Positions 34,959 through 44,224 of a stretch of 64,000 bases of DNA are shown here, piece after piece. Location of the stretch: contig NZ_JAIZAP010000003.1 of the NCBI RefSeq assembly GCF_020404745.1, positions 124,001 to 188,000 of the forward strand. Reading direction: 5' to 3'. The position numbers and the translations under genes are program-made. This stretch comes from Aquibacillus saliphilus (lineage in GTDB: Bacteria > Bacillota > Bacilli > Bacillales > Amphibacillaceae). How positions within the stretch are numbered: the stretch's first letter is position 1; each line of letters opens with the position of its first letter. Below the pieces are notes generated by a model. The model was given only the letters and a program-made list of their open reading frames with translations, made no database searches and was not told the origin of the DNA.

Positions 34959-37177
34959 TGCCTAATTAAATTTTCCCATAATTCTGTTATCTGTTTGTTT
35001 TGGGACGAATCTTGTTCATTTCGATAGATCATTCGCTCATAAAAATACGTAAACCGACTCATATCGGTAGTTTGAAGCTCTCTATCTACAAATCGTGCAT
35101 ATTCTCGCAGTGTCTGACCCTTTTCTCTTTTATACCCTTTATGATCAAGTAGCTTTAATAAATAGTGATATTCTTTTTGAGCAGCTACTACTCCATTTTT
35201 GTTTTTATACTTTCGAATCATCATTAATGACATAAAACGATACCTTGTCAAATAAAGGGATAAACTAGCTAAAATTAAAACAACAACACCACTAATAATG
35301 ACAATCCAATTCCTAGATGTATCATAATTTTTGGCACCTGAGTTTCCAGCTAATTCTTGTTCAAAGTCTTCCGGAAAGTCTTGAAAGTTCCCTGCGAAAT
35401 CTTCTTCATTTTCTTCTTCTTCATCTTGCTCTGCAACACTTTCTGTTTCTGTCTCTTCCGTTTGGTCTTGTTCCTGGTAAAAATCTACCGGATTAGAAAA
35501 ACCTTGTGTTGGTTCAAATGGTACCCAACCTACATCTGGAAAATAAACCTCTACCCAAGAATGTGCATTTGAATTACTAATTTCATAAACTTCCATGTCA
35601 CTTGGAACGCCGCCAGGTTTGTCCTCTCCTACTAACATTTCACCAGATGTAAACCCTTTTACCCAACGGGCAGGAATTCCTAAAGTACGAAGCATAACTA
35701 CCATTGAAGTAGAAAAATTATCACAGTAACCCACTTTAGTCTCAAATAGAAACTGGTCAACATAATCCTCTTGTTGGTCTGGCACGGATACTTCATCTGT
35801 TTGATAGACGAAACCGTTTCGATTAAAATACTGCTCAATCGTTGTTACTTTGTCATACCTTGTTTCGTCATCAGCTACTACTCGCTCAGCTAAATCACCA
35901 ACTCGCTTTGGCAAATTCTCAGGCAACTGTAAATATTTCTCCTGAATATCGCTTGGATCATTATCCCCTGATTCCATTAGTTGATTAATTGAAAAGGATG
36001 GATAGTTATACCTTAACTGATAGCTATTTAATAGCACTTCTTCTTCTGGACCTTCACCGACTATTGCTTCTGTTTCTTGGTCCAATAAATACTGGACTCG
36101 GTAATTACTGGAAACAGTTTGTATGCCATATGGATAAACTAATTTAGAAATATGTGCATCTGCCTCAAAGCTTACCATTGCAATTTTCTCCGTTGTATCT
36201 ACTGTATCCTGAAATAAATGTAACGAAATTTCACCAGCAGGCTGTTCTTGGTAGTTCAGCTCTTCTGAACTTTCCCAGCCTTTACCTGAATATCTATCCT
36301 TTGTTTCTATTCTCCAGTAATGAGATTCCTGCACAGCAGCCCTGAAGACAGGTGTGTAGTCTTGGATAAATGACCCACCCAATCTAGAATCATTCTCTCC
36401 ATATCCTGCTTTTTGAACAACTGTATCTCCACCATTACCACCAACACCAGCATACTCAGCAGTACTTGTTAGATAAGGAACAGGATCTGCCCACTTTGGC
36501 TCATGCTTTGGCAAAATGATACCAATTATCGTTAGGCAAGCGATAAGTACGAGTATAGGAACAATCCTGGTTATCGTATTTTTCGTATTTTCATAGTTAA
36601 TAGATTCTCTATCCATTTCACGTGAAAAGCTAGAGATACCCATGGCAACTAACGAAACGATAAAGGTCCGTACAATAGCAACGTCTGCTTGATAAGTTGT
36701 AAACGTATCTAGCACAGTTATATAAATGAACGTAAGCAACACAAAAAGAAAAATCCTTTTTGCTACTACAAACCAATAATAAAGCAAGTAACTCATTGTC
36801 CAAAGTAGCAGTAAAAACAATAGACTTCTAAATAATGGTGTCATGTCTACCCACTGCCTGTTCACTATCATTTCAAGGTTGAATTGAAGGTGCAGGAACC
36901 ATAAATGAAACCAAGCTGAACTAAAAATAGGTTCTGTTAAAAATAATCCATCGATCAAAATAACAATACCTGAAAGTTTTAAGGGTACAGATAACCACCA
37001 ATTCACCTTTAGCATCGAGATAAAAAAACAAAAGGCGGCATAAAGAACAAATAATACTAGATTACCCGTATCGGTAATTGATTCTAATGGCCGTAGCCAT
37101 TCCCAAAATAATAAGAACCCACAAATATAAACAATATATTGAGTAACTGCTGATTGATTCAAAGACGAACGCACCAT
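34946..37177 (-). CDS. yebA: TgpA/YebA-type membrane transglutaminase-like protein
   Basis: A 743-residue membrane protein. Several hydrophobic helices fill residues 1-230, an extracytoplasmic region follows, and the transglutaminase core shows the Cys in VGYCDNFSTSMVVMLRTLG, the His in NSNAHSWVEVYFPD, and an Asp before the GW. An acidic linker, another membrane helix and a DUF4129-type cytoplasmic tail end the protein. Partners are the DUF58 protein and MoxR ATPase encoded just upstream (one-base overlap). The set is conserved next to guaA in bacilli; its substrate is unknown. Confidence 0.88.
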   Translation of the reverse strand: MVRSSLNQSAVTQYIVYICGFLLFWEWLRPLESITDTGNLVLFVLYAAFCFFISMLKVNWWLSVPLKLSGIVILIDGLFLTEPIFSSAWFHLWFLHLQFNLEMIVNRQWVDMTPLFRSLLFLLLLWTMSYLLYYWFVVAKRIFLFVLLTFIYITVLDTFTTYQADVAIVRTFIVSLVAMGISSFSREMDRESINYENTKNTITRIVPILVLIACLTIIGIILPKHEPKWADPVPYLTSTAEYAGVGGNGGDTVVQKAGYGENDSRLGGSFIQDYTPVFRAAVQESHYWRIETKDRYSGKGWESSEELNYQEQPAGEISLHLFQDTVDTTEKIAMVSFEADAHISKLVYPYGIQTVSSNYRVQYLLDQETEAIVGEGPEEEVLLNSYQLRYNYPSFSINQLMESGDNDPSDIQEKYLQLPENLPKRVGDLAERVVADDETRYDKVTTIEQYFNRNGFVYQTDEVSVPDQQEDYVDQFLFETKVGYCDNFSTSMVVMLRTLGIPARWVKGFTSGEMLVGEDKPGGVPSDMEVYEISNSNAHSWVEVYFPDVGWVPFEPTQGFSNPVDFYQEQDQTEETETESVAEQDEEEENEEDFAGNFQDFPEDFEQELAGNSGAKNYDTSRNWIVIISGVVVLILASLSLYLTRYRFMSLMMIRKYKNKNGVVAAQKEYHYLLKLLDHKGYKREKGQTLREYARFVDRELQTTDMSRFTYFYERMIYRNEQDSSQNKQITELWENLIRQSLS

Positions 37178-38442
37178 TAGATGTTCACCTCGAATTCTTG
37201 GGTAATTAACTTCTCCTCAGTAATTAAATTAATCATTACACCTTCGACCGAAAGCTGTTGAATCATTTGATAATCTTGACTAGTAATCTTTGAAGATGGT
37301 TTTATCAAATAAATAATGATTCGATTACTTTTCTGTTTGACCATATCTATTGATTGTTTAATCTCAGAATTAAGATAGGTGATAACGATCATCGTAATTG
37401 AACCATATGGTACTTTCTTTACCTCATCAGCCAGTTGATGATGAAAGGGACTATCACCACCAGGTCTAACTTTTGCAAGAAAATGATTCATCAACTCTTG
37501 TTTACTAAAATCTTGTTGAAAAGGGATAAAAACTCTCTCTGCTCCTAGGGCTAAAAAGGCTAGCTGCGAGGTTTTCTTATTAAATGACTCTATTAATGAA
37601 AACGTAAGTTCAATACTAGCATCAAATGTAAGCCTATTCAGGCCTTCATAGTCAACGGTATCTAATATTAGGAGAATACTAGAACTTTTTTCCTGTTCAA
37701 ATTCCTTAGTCATAACTGAATCTTTCCGAGCTGTAGTTTTCCAATCAATCCAGGAAAAACGATCACCAGGTGCGTACTCTCTAACGCCAGATACCATATT
37801 GTTATTTTTTGAATTCATCATAAGCGAAGTAGAAGCACCTTCATCAAATCTACTTAATCCTTTTTTTATAGAGATAGTTCGATAGCGGGGATAAACCAAT
37901 AAACGATTCGTAACTGGAAAGACGTAACCTTTCTTAATAAAACCAAAGAAGTCACCCGTTTTAATACGGATTGCGTGATATTTGTGTTCACCACGAGGCA
38001 GGTTTGTTAATGTGTACTGGTAATGGAAATTTCGTTTGAACCAAGGAAATGTGATCTTTTTAACCATTCTTTTTTCAACAACTTTTTCCGGCTGATTCAA
38101 ATACTTATAATCTTGATGACCAATACTTGTGTAGTTAATTGATGATGGGAAAAATTCTTCAATTACACAATAATAGATTGGAAAGGCGAACTTTCTAGTT
38201 ATATCTATATCGACGGTGATACTCTCACCAGCTCTTTTAACGTGATTTGATAGCGTTCGTTTCACCGACCATTTGGATATTGGATATAATAACAATAAAA
38301 ACAAATAAACGAAGAGGGGGAGAAAACTATAGAATAAAAACCAACTGACAAATCCGCCTTGAAACATCGCATAGGAGTATAAAGTACCAAATACCAACAA
38401 AATTTGGATTAGCTTTAGCACAAAGCTAAGATTTTCTTTCAT
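37177..38442 (-). CDS. yeaD: DUF58 domain protein YeaD
   Basis: A 421-residue protein with two N-terminal membrane helices and a DUF58 domain, seen in VSGVREYAPGDRFSWIDWKTTARKD. It resembles von Willebrand A proteins (SSSILLILDT as the MIDAS-like start). In the MoxR-DUF58-transglutaminase trio the ATPase is thought to act on the VWA-like partner. One-base overlaps with both neighbours indicate one operon. Confidence 0.87.
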   Translation of the reverse strand: MKENLSFVLKLIQILLVFGTLYSYAMFQGGFVSWFLFYSFLPLFVYLFLLLLYPISKWSVKRTLSNHVKRAGESITVDIDITRKFAFPIYYCVIEEFFPSSINYTSIGHQDYKYLNQPEKVVEKRMVKKITFPWFKRNFHYQYTLTNLPRGEHKYHAIRIKTGDFFGFIKKGYVFPVTNRLLVYPRYRTISIKKGLSRFDEGASTSLMMNSKNNNMVSGVREYAPGDRFSWIDWKTTARKDSVMTKEFEQEKSSSILLILDTVDYEGLNRLTFDASIELTFSLIESFNKKTSQLAFLALGAERVFIPFQQDFSKQELMNHFLAKVRPGGDSPFHHQLADEVKKVPYGSITMIVITYLNSEIKQSIDMVKQKSNRIIIYLIKPSSKITSQDYQMIQQLSVEGVMINLITEEKLITQEFEVNI

Positions 38443-39404
38443 TAAAAATATTCCTTTCTAACAGGGATGGATATTTCCTTTAATAACTCCGCTATAATCG
38501 TTTCAGTAGTAGTTCCTTCAAATTTCGCTTCAGAGTTTAATATAATACGATGTGCAAGAACATAAGGAGCTAAATACTTCACATCATCAGGAAGAACATA
38601 ATCACGATCATGAATAAACGCGAACGCTTTTGCGGCCTTCATCAGTGCAATCGATCCTCTTGGACTAACACCTAAATAAACAGACGGATGGTCTCTCGTC
38701 GCTGTCACTAGCTGAATAATGTAATGGAGCACATTTTTTTCTATAAAAACTTCTCTAACTTCTCTTTGGACATCCATTAGTTCTTCTTTATTCATAACAG
38801 CCTCAATTGATTTAATTGGATGGTCTTTTGATGTATTTTCAAGCATTTCTAATTCTTCAGTTGGAGTTGGATAGCCCATCTTCAATTTCAAGATAAACCG
38901 ATCTAATTGGGCTTCAGGCAAAGGATAAGTTCCTTCATATTCAATTGGATTCTGCGTCGCCATCACAAAAAATGGTGAATTTAGCTGAATGGTCATTCCA
39001 TCAACCGTTACACTCATCTCTTCCATTGCCTCTAATAAAGAGGATTGAGTTTTAGGGGATGTTCTATTAATCTCATCAGCAAGAACAATATCTCCTAAAA
39101 TTGGTCCACCTCTAAATTCAAATTCCATTTCTTTTGGGTTATAAATAGAAACACCCGTGACATCCGATGGTAACAAATCAGGCGTGAACTGGATTCTTTT
39201 AAACTCACAATCCAGTGACTTTGCTAATGTCCTCACGAGCATTGTTTTACCAACACCAGGAACATCTTCTAACAAAACATGGCCTTCAGCTAAAAGAGCA
39301 ACCAAGCTTAATGTTGCCTCTTTCTCTTTCCCAATCATTACTTTTTTAATATTTTTTAATACCTTGTTAACTTTTGGATTATACAAAAATGTTTGCTGCG
39401 ACAT
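38442..39404 (-). CDS. yeaC: MoxR family AAA+ ATPase YeaC
   Basis: A AAA+ chaperone-like ATPase of about 320 residues. Walker A is EDVPGVGKTMLVRTLAK, Walker B is GDIVLADEINRTSPKTQ, followed by MATQNPIEYEGTYPLPEAQLDRF. A GTG at 39428 is upstream of the AAGGAG site, so the ATG at 39404, 7 bases after it, is preferred. First gene of the yeaC-yeaD-yebA operon. Confidence 0.92.
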   Translation of the reverse strand: MSQQTFLYNPKVNKVLKNIKKVMIGKEKEATLSLVALLAEGHVLLEDVPGVGKTMLVRTLAKSLDCEFKRIQFTPDLLPSDVTGVSIYNPKEMEFEFRGGPILGDIVLADEINRTSPKTQSSLLEAMEEMSVTVDGMTIQLNSPFFVMATQNPIEYEGTYPLPEAQLDRFILKLKMGYPTPTEELEMLENTSKDHPIKSIEAVMNKEELMDVQREVREVFIEKNVLHYIIQLVTATRDHPSVYLGVSPRGSIALMKAAKAFAFIHDRDYVLPDDVKYLAPYVLAHRIILNSEAKFEGTTTETIIAELLKEISIPVRKEYF

Positions 39405-39655
39405 AGATAAACTCCTTCCATTATCCACGTATGCATAACTACTACATACTACCTACTATAACTATACTACATTTGGGTTGGTTATACACAAGCACTTAGA
39501 TGTGGGAATCAAGGAAATTTACGGATTTTTCATAATAATTTTATTTTAACAGTAATCAAATGCATTTTTATATAGTAAAACGTGGTTTCGGTTAACATTT
39601 AGTAAAAAATACAATAACAGACCTTAGAATTAAATTCTAAGGTCTGCTTTATAAA
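39405..39655. other. Intergenic gap: yeaC promoter and ktrB terminator
   Basis: A 250-base AT-rich gap. It must include the yeaC promoter, and ends with the perfect hairpin described separately. No gene is visible. Confidence 0.4.
39618..39646 (-). terminator. Terminator after the potassium transporter gene
   Basis: CAGACCTTAGAATT and AATTCTAAGGTCTG form a perfect 14-bp stem with almost no loop, 10 bases after the stop codon; on the minus strand TTATTGTATTTTTT follows. Confidence 0.8.
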
Positions 39656-41023
39656 TTAACCAATAATCACTTTTTCTGTTGGGTAACGATACAAGTCCTT
39701 TGTTTCCTTTCCTCGAAGTAGGAGAATAAAGGAGAAAACACCCAGTCTTCCAATAAACATCAAAAACATAATGACTATTTTCCCGAATGAAGTGAGATCA
39801 GGAGTAATCCCCATCGACAATCCTGTTGTTCCAAAGGCTGAGGTCACTTCAAATATGATAGCTATAATCGGAAAACTTTCCGTTGAAGCAAGTATAATAA
39901 CAGAAGTTATACACAATACAGTTGCTGTTGAGATAACAATAAATGACCTTAATACATCTTCAGGTTCAATCTCTCTTCCGAACACTTTAATACTAGAATT
40001 ACCTTTACCATAATTATATATTGCAAGTAACATGATGGCGAATGTTGTTGTTCTGATACCACCACCAACACTACTTGGAGACGCACCAATAAACATTAAC
40101 ACAACCATTAGTAATAAAGTTGGCATTGTGAATTCATTAACATCCATTGTCGTTAAACCACCACTTCTAGATGTAACTGACATGAACAAACTGTAAAAGA
40201 AGGTTTCATGCCAAAGCTTGTCAGCAAAAAAGGCTGTTCGTTCTAGTAAAAATATCAATAGCCACCCTATTAATACAAGAAAAAGAAATGTAAAGGTTGT
40301 AAGTTTTGTGAACAACGAAAAATGAAATTTATCAGAGCCATCCTTATATTTACCTCTGATAAGCTCTTGAACTTCAATTAAAACAGGAAAACCTATCGCA
40401 CCTAAAATAATTAGAATAATATTAACAAACTGAATAAAATAATCACCTGCGAACGGAATTAAAGAGGAACCAGTAATGTCAAAACCACCATTTGTAGTTG
40501 CACTTACAGCTCCAAAAAAACCTTGAAGTAAGGCTTCTTGCCATGTATCAAAATACGATAAAAAGTATGTACTTAATATTACTGTACCTATTAACTCTAT
40601 TAAAAGTACAATTTGGAAAATTTTAAGCATTAATTTAACTAGTCCTGATAAAGTCTTACTATTTTGATCGACTCTAATCAATTGCCTTCCACGTAATCCT
40701 ATTTTCTTACCTAAGATAACCCAGACAAATGTCCCTAAAGTCATTATACCTATACCACCAAATTGCAACACTAGCGTAATTGCTAATTTTCCATATACAT
40801 TAAAAGTTTCAGTAATAGAAACCGCAGTCAATCCTGTGACACTAATAGCACTAACAGCAGTAAACAATATATTAATAAAAGTAGGAGACTCTCCCGGATT
40901 ATGAAAAAAGGGTAAACTTAATAGCAATGTAGAAAACCCAATAGCTAATAAGTAATAAATAATAATTACATGAATAGTTGACAACTGTTTAGAAATTTTA
41001 AATTCCTTCGATAATATGTTCAT
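39656..41023 (-). CDS. Trk/Ktr potassium uptake membrane subunit (KtrB/KtrD type)
   Basis: A channel-like K+ transporter subunit with four M1-P-M2 repeats. The four selectivity loops appear as SVTGLTA, ATTNGGFD, SRSGGLTT and SAFGTTGLS. It needs a cytoplasmic KtrA/KtrC RCK subunit, which is not encoded nearby, so it is closer to the orphan ktrD arrangement. The open frame reaches an ATG at 41053 with no ribosome binding site; the ATG at 41023 follows AAGGAG at an 11-base spacing and is preferred (455 residues). A tnpB element lies immediately upstream and may have displaced the original promoter. Confidence 0.9.
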   Translation of the reverse strand: MNILSKEFKISKQLSTIHVIIIYYLLAIGFSTLLLSLPFFHNPGESPTFINILFTAVSAISVTGLTAVSITETFNVYGKLAITLVLQFGGIGIMTLGTFVWVILGKKIGLRGRQLIRVDQNSKTLSGLVKLMLKIFQIVLLIELIGTVILSTYFLSYFDTWQEALLQGFFGAVSATTNGGFDITGSSLIPFAGDYFIQFVNIILIILGAIGFPVLIEVQELIRGKYKDGSDKFHFSLFTKLTTFTFLFLVLIGWLLIFLLERTAFFADKLWHETFFYSLFMSVTSRSGGLTTMDVNEFTMPTLLLMVVLMFIGASPSSVGGGIRTTTFAIMLLAIYNYGKGNSSIKVFGREIEPEDVLRSFIVISTATVLCITSVIILASTESFPIIAIIFEVTSAFGTTGLSMGITPDLTSFGKIVIMFLMFIGRLGVFSFILLLRGKETKDLYRYPTEKVIIG

Positions 41024-41054
41024 TACGGGTTTATCTCCTTGGTCTATTAACATT

Positions 41055-41158
41055 AAACTATTTGTAAGTTTATCTTGAACTACCCGCCACTTACCACCCT
41101 TACGGGTTGCTTGAAGTGGGGGATTCCTAAAAACACCAACCTATCGATTAGTTATGGA
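41055..41158 (-). ncRNA. Predicted omega-RNA / right end of the tnpB element
   Basis: After the tnpB stop codon the minus strand reads CCCCCACTTCAAGCAACCCG, then TAAGGGTGGTAAGTGGCGGG: CCCCCACTT pairs with AAGTGGCGGG, with an inner ACCC-gtaa-GGGT hairpin (41083-41122). It is followed by TAGTTCA, where the element should end near 41076. This is the form of IS200/IS605 right ends, whose transcript is the TnpB guide RNA. The guide would be the next bases, AGATAAACTTACAAATAG, in the leader of the potassium transporter. Confidence 0.75.
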
Positions 41159-42512
41159 TTAGGCTATCCCCGCAGTTCCTGCGGTTAATCGTAATGCTTC
41201 ATTACGAAGATTGATACTTGCGTTAATATCCCTTTCGTGATGACTCTTACACATTGGGCATGACCATTCACGTAAGGCAAGATTTTTAACGTCTTTGTGT
41301 CTATGACCACAATTGGAACAAAGTTGACTGCTTGGAAAGTTTTTAGCGACAAGCACGATTTGTTTTCCGTACCAGTTTGCTTTGTATTCCAACATTGTTC
41401 GAAATTGCGACCACGATACTTCACTAATGGCTTTTGCTAGATTGTGATTCTTCAACATGTTTTTGACAGACAAATCTTCGATTCCGATGATGTCGTGGTT
41501 TTTGACAATCTCGGTAGAGATTTTATCTAACATGTCTTTTCTTGCGTTGGCAATCTTTTCGTGAAGTCGGGCGACTTTTGTTTTTTGTTTTTTCCAATTA
41601 GAAGAACCAAATTGTCGCCTTGAAAGAATACGTTGGTCTTTTGTTAACTTTTCTTCTAATGTGCGGAAGAATTTTGGATTTCTATATACCATTCCATCTG
41701 AAAGAGTAGCAAATTCCTTCAACCCAACATCAATTCCAACGGATGAACCTGTCTTTTCAAAGGATTCAACTTCTGTTTCAGCTAAAATGGAAATGAAGTA
41801 TTTACCCGAAGGGTTACGTCTGATTGTTGCGTTCATGATTCGACCTTCGACTTCTCGACTTTTTGCAAAACGAACAAATCCTAGTTTCGGTAATTTAATA
41901 TGTTTATCCAAGACAGCAATATTGCCATTTACACATTTCGTTGTGTAAGATTGAACAGGATTCTTTTTTGATTTAAAACGTGGTTCTTTGTTTTGTTTTT
42001 TGTAATATCTAGAGTAAGAATCATTTACGATTTCAACTGATTTTTGAAGGGCAATACTATCGACTTCTTTCAAAAAGGAATAGTTTTTCTTCAGTTCACG
42101 AACCGCTTTAATGGATTTATTCTTGTTGAAGAACTCACCTTTCCATTTATTTTCCGTTAATTGACCGTTCTGCACCATTTCATTCACGACATGCCAATAA
42201 GAATCTTTCTCTTTTTGCTTGCCAACAAAATAGTTATGCACAAAACGTGAACAACCAGTTGTTTTATTGAAAAGTATGACTTGTTTGGGTTTTGGATAGA
42301 TTCTGAATTTATAGGCTCTTTTCACTAACATTAAGGTTCACCTCCCTTTTATCCATTATACCAAACAAAAGGGTGATTTCGAACGCTAGTTCGATTTATT
42401 TTCCAAACATTTGAGATGGCGTCTTGTCTGAAGGCGATTCATCTCCTCCTTACCGTTGGGCTACGCCCTTCACACGCTTGAAGAGGGAGTTTTCTCGCCT
42501 GTTTTAGATAAA
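41076..42512 (-). mobile_element. IS200/IS605-type element with tnpB only
   Basis: The element comprises the tnpB gene, a right end with a subterminal hairpin (41083-41122), and a left end with a hairpin region at about 42448-42494 (CTCCCTCTT ... AAGGAGGAG, with an inner GGGCGTAGCCC). No tnpA transposase is present, so it would depend on a TnpA elsewhere. The outer boundaries are estimates. A TTTAT at 42508-42512 on the minus strand is a candidate target-adjacent motif. Confidence 0.7.
41159..42331 (-). CDS. tnpB: RNA-guided endonuclease TnpB (IS200/IS605 family)
   Basis: A 390-residue TnpB nuclease. The helix-turn-helix-like N-terminus begins [14 protein letters not shown]. The RuvC residues are all present: Asp201 in GIDVG, Glu285 in GIEDL and Asp368 in ERDINAS. 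The zinc ribbon between them has Cys338, Cys341, Cys358 and Cys361 (LCSNCG ... CPMC). It should therefore be an active nuclease rather than a nuclease-dead TldR-type regulator. GGGAGG lies 9 bases before the ATG. It points toward the potassium transporter and could supply read-through transcription to it. Confidence 0.93.
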   Translation of the reverse strand: MLVKRAYKFRIYPKPKQVILFNKTTGCSRFVHNYFVGKQKEKDSYWHVVNEMVQNGQLTENKWKGEFFNKNKSIKAVRELKKNYSFLKEVDSIALQKSVEIVNDSYSRYYKKQNKEPRFKSKKNPVQSYTTKCVNGNIAVLDKHIKLPKLGFVRFAKSREVEGRIMNATIRRNPSGKYFISILAETEVESFEKTGSSVGIDVGLKEFATLSDGMVYRNPKFFRTLEEKLTKDQRILSRRQFGSSNWKKQKTKVARLHEKIANARKDMLDKISTEIVKNHDIIGIEDLSVKNMLKNHNLAKAISEVSWSQFRTMLEYKANWYGKQIVLVAKNFPSSQLCSNCGHRHKDVKNLALREWSCPMCKSHHERDINASINLRNEALRLTAGTAGIA

Positions 42513-43328
42513 TTATAAATATTTTATATTATTTTTATTAAGAAGTAATATCTATTAGTATGTCCACTTGTACAATTCTTATTGATAAACAAAACCCTGG
42601 AAGCTTCTAGTTTTTGTTCTACTATTTATAGGAGACTCTTTTCGGATAGCTTGTCGCATTTGATAGAAAATACGACGTAACTTTTAGTTCCACTCTAATT
42701 GAATCGAGTGCGATACGGTCGCTTCGTCAGAATACTTCGCTTTCCGTGGGCACGGCCTCAGCCTCCTCAGACAATCTTAATTTTCGAGGAGGCTTCGTAT
42801 TCTGCCTACGCTTGGTAATGGTGTTCTGATTATCGAAGAATTCAACCGTGTAACTATATGTTTCATAGACTTTTCTACTTTGAACAGAAAGCTATTCTAG
42901 TTTGGGTATAGTACTACTAAACACCAATTATTTATAAATATCGTTATACTGATTGATTGGAGCGGAGGGCAGTCGACTCCTGCGGGAAAAGCAACAGCTG
43001 AAAATCCCGCAGGAAGCGGTTTTGTTCCGAGGAAGTTGAAGCGTTGCCCGCGGAGAGCGACTGCCCGGAGCGGAAATCAACTCAGTAGTTACGTCGCAGT
43101 CTATCGAAATTGTTGTTTTAGATTCAATAATTAAAATTAGTAACGATCTTTAGAAAACAGCTTTTTAGAAAGTATAATATGGTGACTGTGTGATTGCAAT
43201 GCACTTTTCATAATATATAAAAAATAACTATTTTCTTGTCACATTTCCTTATTACTTACAGCTTGCCTGAGAGTTTAGAGTCCATAAAAAAGGCTGCCGA
43301 TTATATCGACAGCCCTTTAAAGGAGAAT
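42513..43328. repeat. Gene-free region with second copy of the composite repeat
   Basis: About 800 bases with no gene. From 42670 to 43110 it resembles the mosaic at 30341-30900: GAATCGAGTGCGATACGGTCGC, then CAGAATACTTCGCTTTCCG..., CTTCGTATTCTGCC, TGGTGTTCTGATTA, then a GC-rich element (GGGCAGTCGACTCCTGCGGGA ... CGACTGCCCGGAGCGG, 42967-43074), then ACGTCGCAGTCTATC. The terminator of the next gene lies at 43286-43314. Confidence 0.8.
43286..43314 (-). terminator. Terminator after the acidic secreted protein gene
   Basis: On the minus strand GGCTGTCGAT and ATCGGCAGCC form a stem, followed by TTTTTTA, shortly after the stop codon at 43329. Confidence 0.88.
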
Positions 43329-44171
43329 TTATTCTACTGTTTCAGTTTCTTCTATAATAGCTTCAGCATCTAGGTCTGTTTCCGCAATTTCATCGGATGA
43401 CTCAGCCGCTTGCTCCGAGTCTACTTCCGTTGTTTCTTCCGTATTTTCATTTACTTCATCAACAGTTACATCACCCTCAACCTCTGGGCTACTTTGATCG
43501 GTTTCTTCTGAATTCACTTCTGCTAAAACTGCAGACATTAGAGCAGCATGTAATTTTGCATGTACACTAGCATGTTCAGCAGCGTAAGAATTAATTTTGT
43601 TTTGAACAGAAACGTGAACTTCCTCGTCTTTTTCATTATCTTCAGGAAGATCAGTTTCTACAACATCTTCTTCGGTAGTTTCACTTTTAGTTGTAGCTTC
43701 TTGGGTACTATCTTCTTCATTTCCATCTTCAGTCGATTCAGTTTCTTCTTCAGAACTTTCCTCCTCTAGTTCCTCCGAGTTTTCACTCTCATCATTACTA
43801 GATTCAGCATCATCCATCTCTACTGGTTCAGTAGTATCTTCTGTTTCGGTAGTGTCCTCATCAGTGGATACTTCTTCTTCAAGACTTTCCTCATCTTGCT
43901 CTGGAACTGCGTGAATAGCGGCATTTGCTGAAGCGTTCGCTTTAGCATTGGCACTAGCATTCTCAGATGCTTGCGAATTGATTTTGTTTTGTACAGAAGG
44001 ATTTTGTTTCACTTTTGTTTCAGTATCAACATCCTCTTGAACCTGTACATTGACTTCAGCTTTTTTGTCAGCTTTATCACTTTTAGCATCAGTTAATTCT
44101 CCGCCAAATAAAGTAGCTATTGATAGTGTCCCTGCAATTACGAAAGTTTTATAAATGGTTTGTTTTTTCAT
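43329..44171 (-). CDS. Acidic secreted repeat protein of unknown function
   Basis: A 280-residue protein with a signal peptide (MKKQTIYKTFVIAGTLSIA..., cleavage likely near residues 28-30). The mature chain is mostly Glu, Asp, Ser and Thr and should be disordered. Two related segments stand out, at residues 59-88 (SVQNKINSQASENASANAKA) and 188-217 (SVQNKINSYAAEHASVHAKL); they are Ala/Asn-rich, probably helical, and separated by about 100 acidic residues. No family is recognised. AAGGAGCG precedes the ATG. It follows the lysine-rich secreted protein gene by 53 bases and may share its transcript. Confidence 0.7.
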   Translation of the reverse strand: MKKQTIYKTFVIAGTLSIATLFGGELTDAKSDKADKKAEVNVQVQEDVDTETKVKQNPSVQNKINSQASENASANAKANASANAAIHAVPEQDEESLEEEVSTDEDTTETEDTTEPVEMDDAESSNDESENSEELEEESSEEETESTEDGNEEDSTQEATTKSETTEEDVVETDLPEDNEKDEEVHVSVQNKINSYAAEHASVHAKLHAALMSAVLAEVNSEETDQSSPEVEGDVTVDEVNENTEETTEVDSEQAAESSDEIAETDLDAEAIIEETETVE

Positions 44172-44224
44172 TATTTTTCGCTCCTTAGTTTTTCAAAATT
44201 TAATGTATGCTAACCATAAAAAAT

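Noticed and set aside
41024-41053. Upstream start of the potassium transporter
   Set aside because: No ribosome binding site precedes it, and the AAGGAG site lies between it and the ATG at 41023.
41159-42331. TnpB-derived nuclease-dead regulator (TldR)
   Set aside because: All three RuvC acidic residues and the zinc cysteines are present, and the flanks still look like insertion sequence ends.
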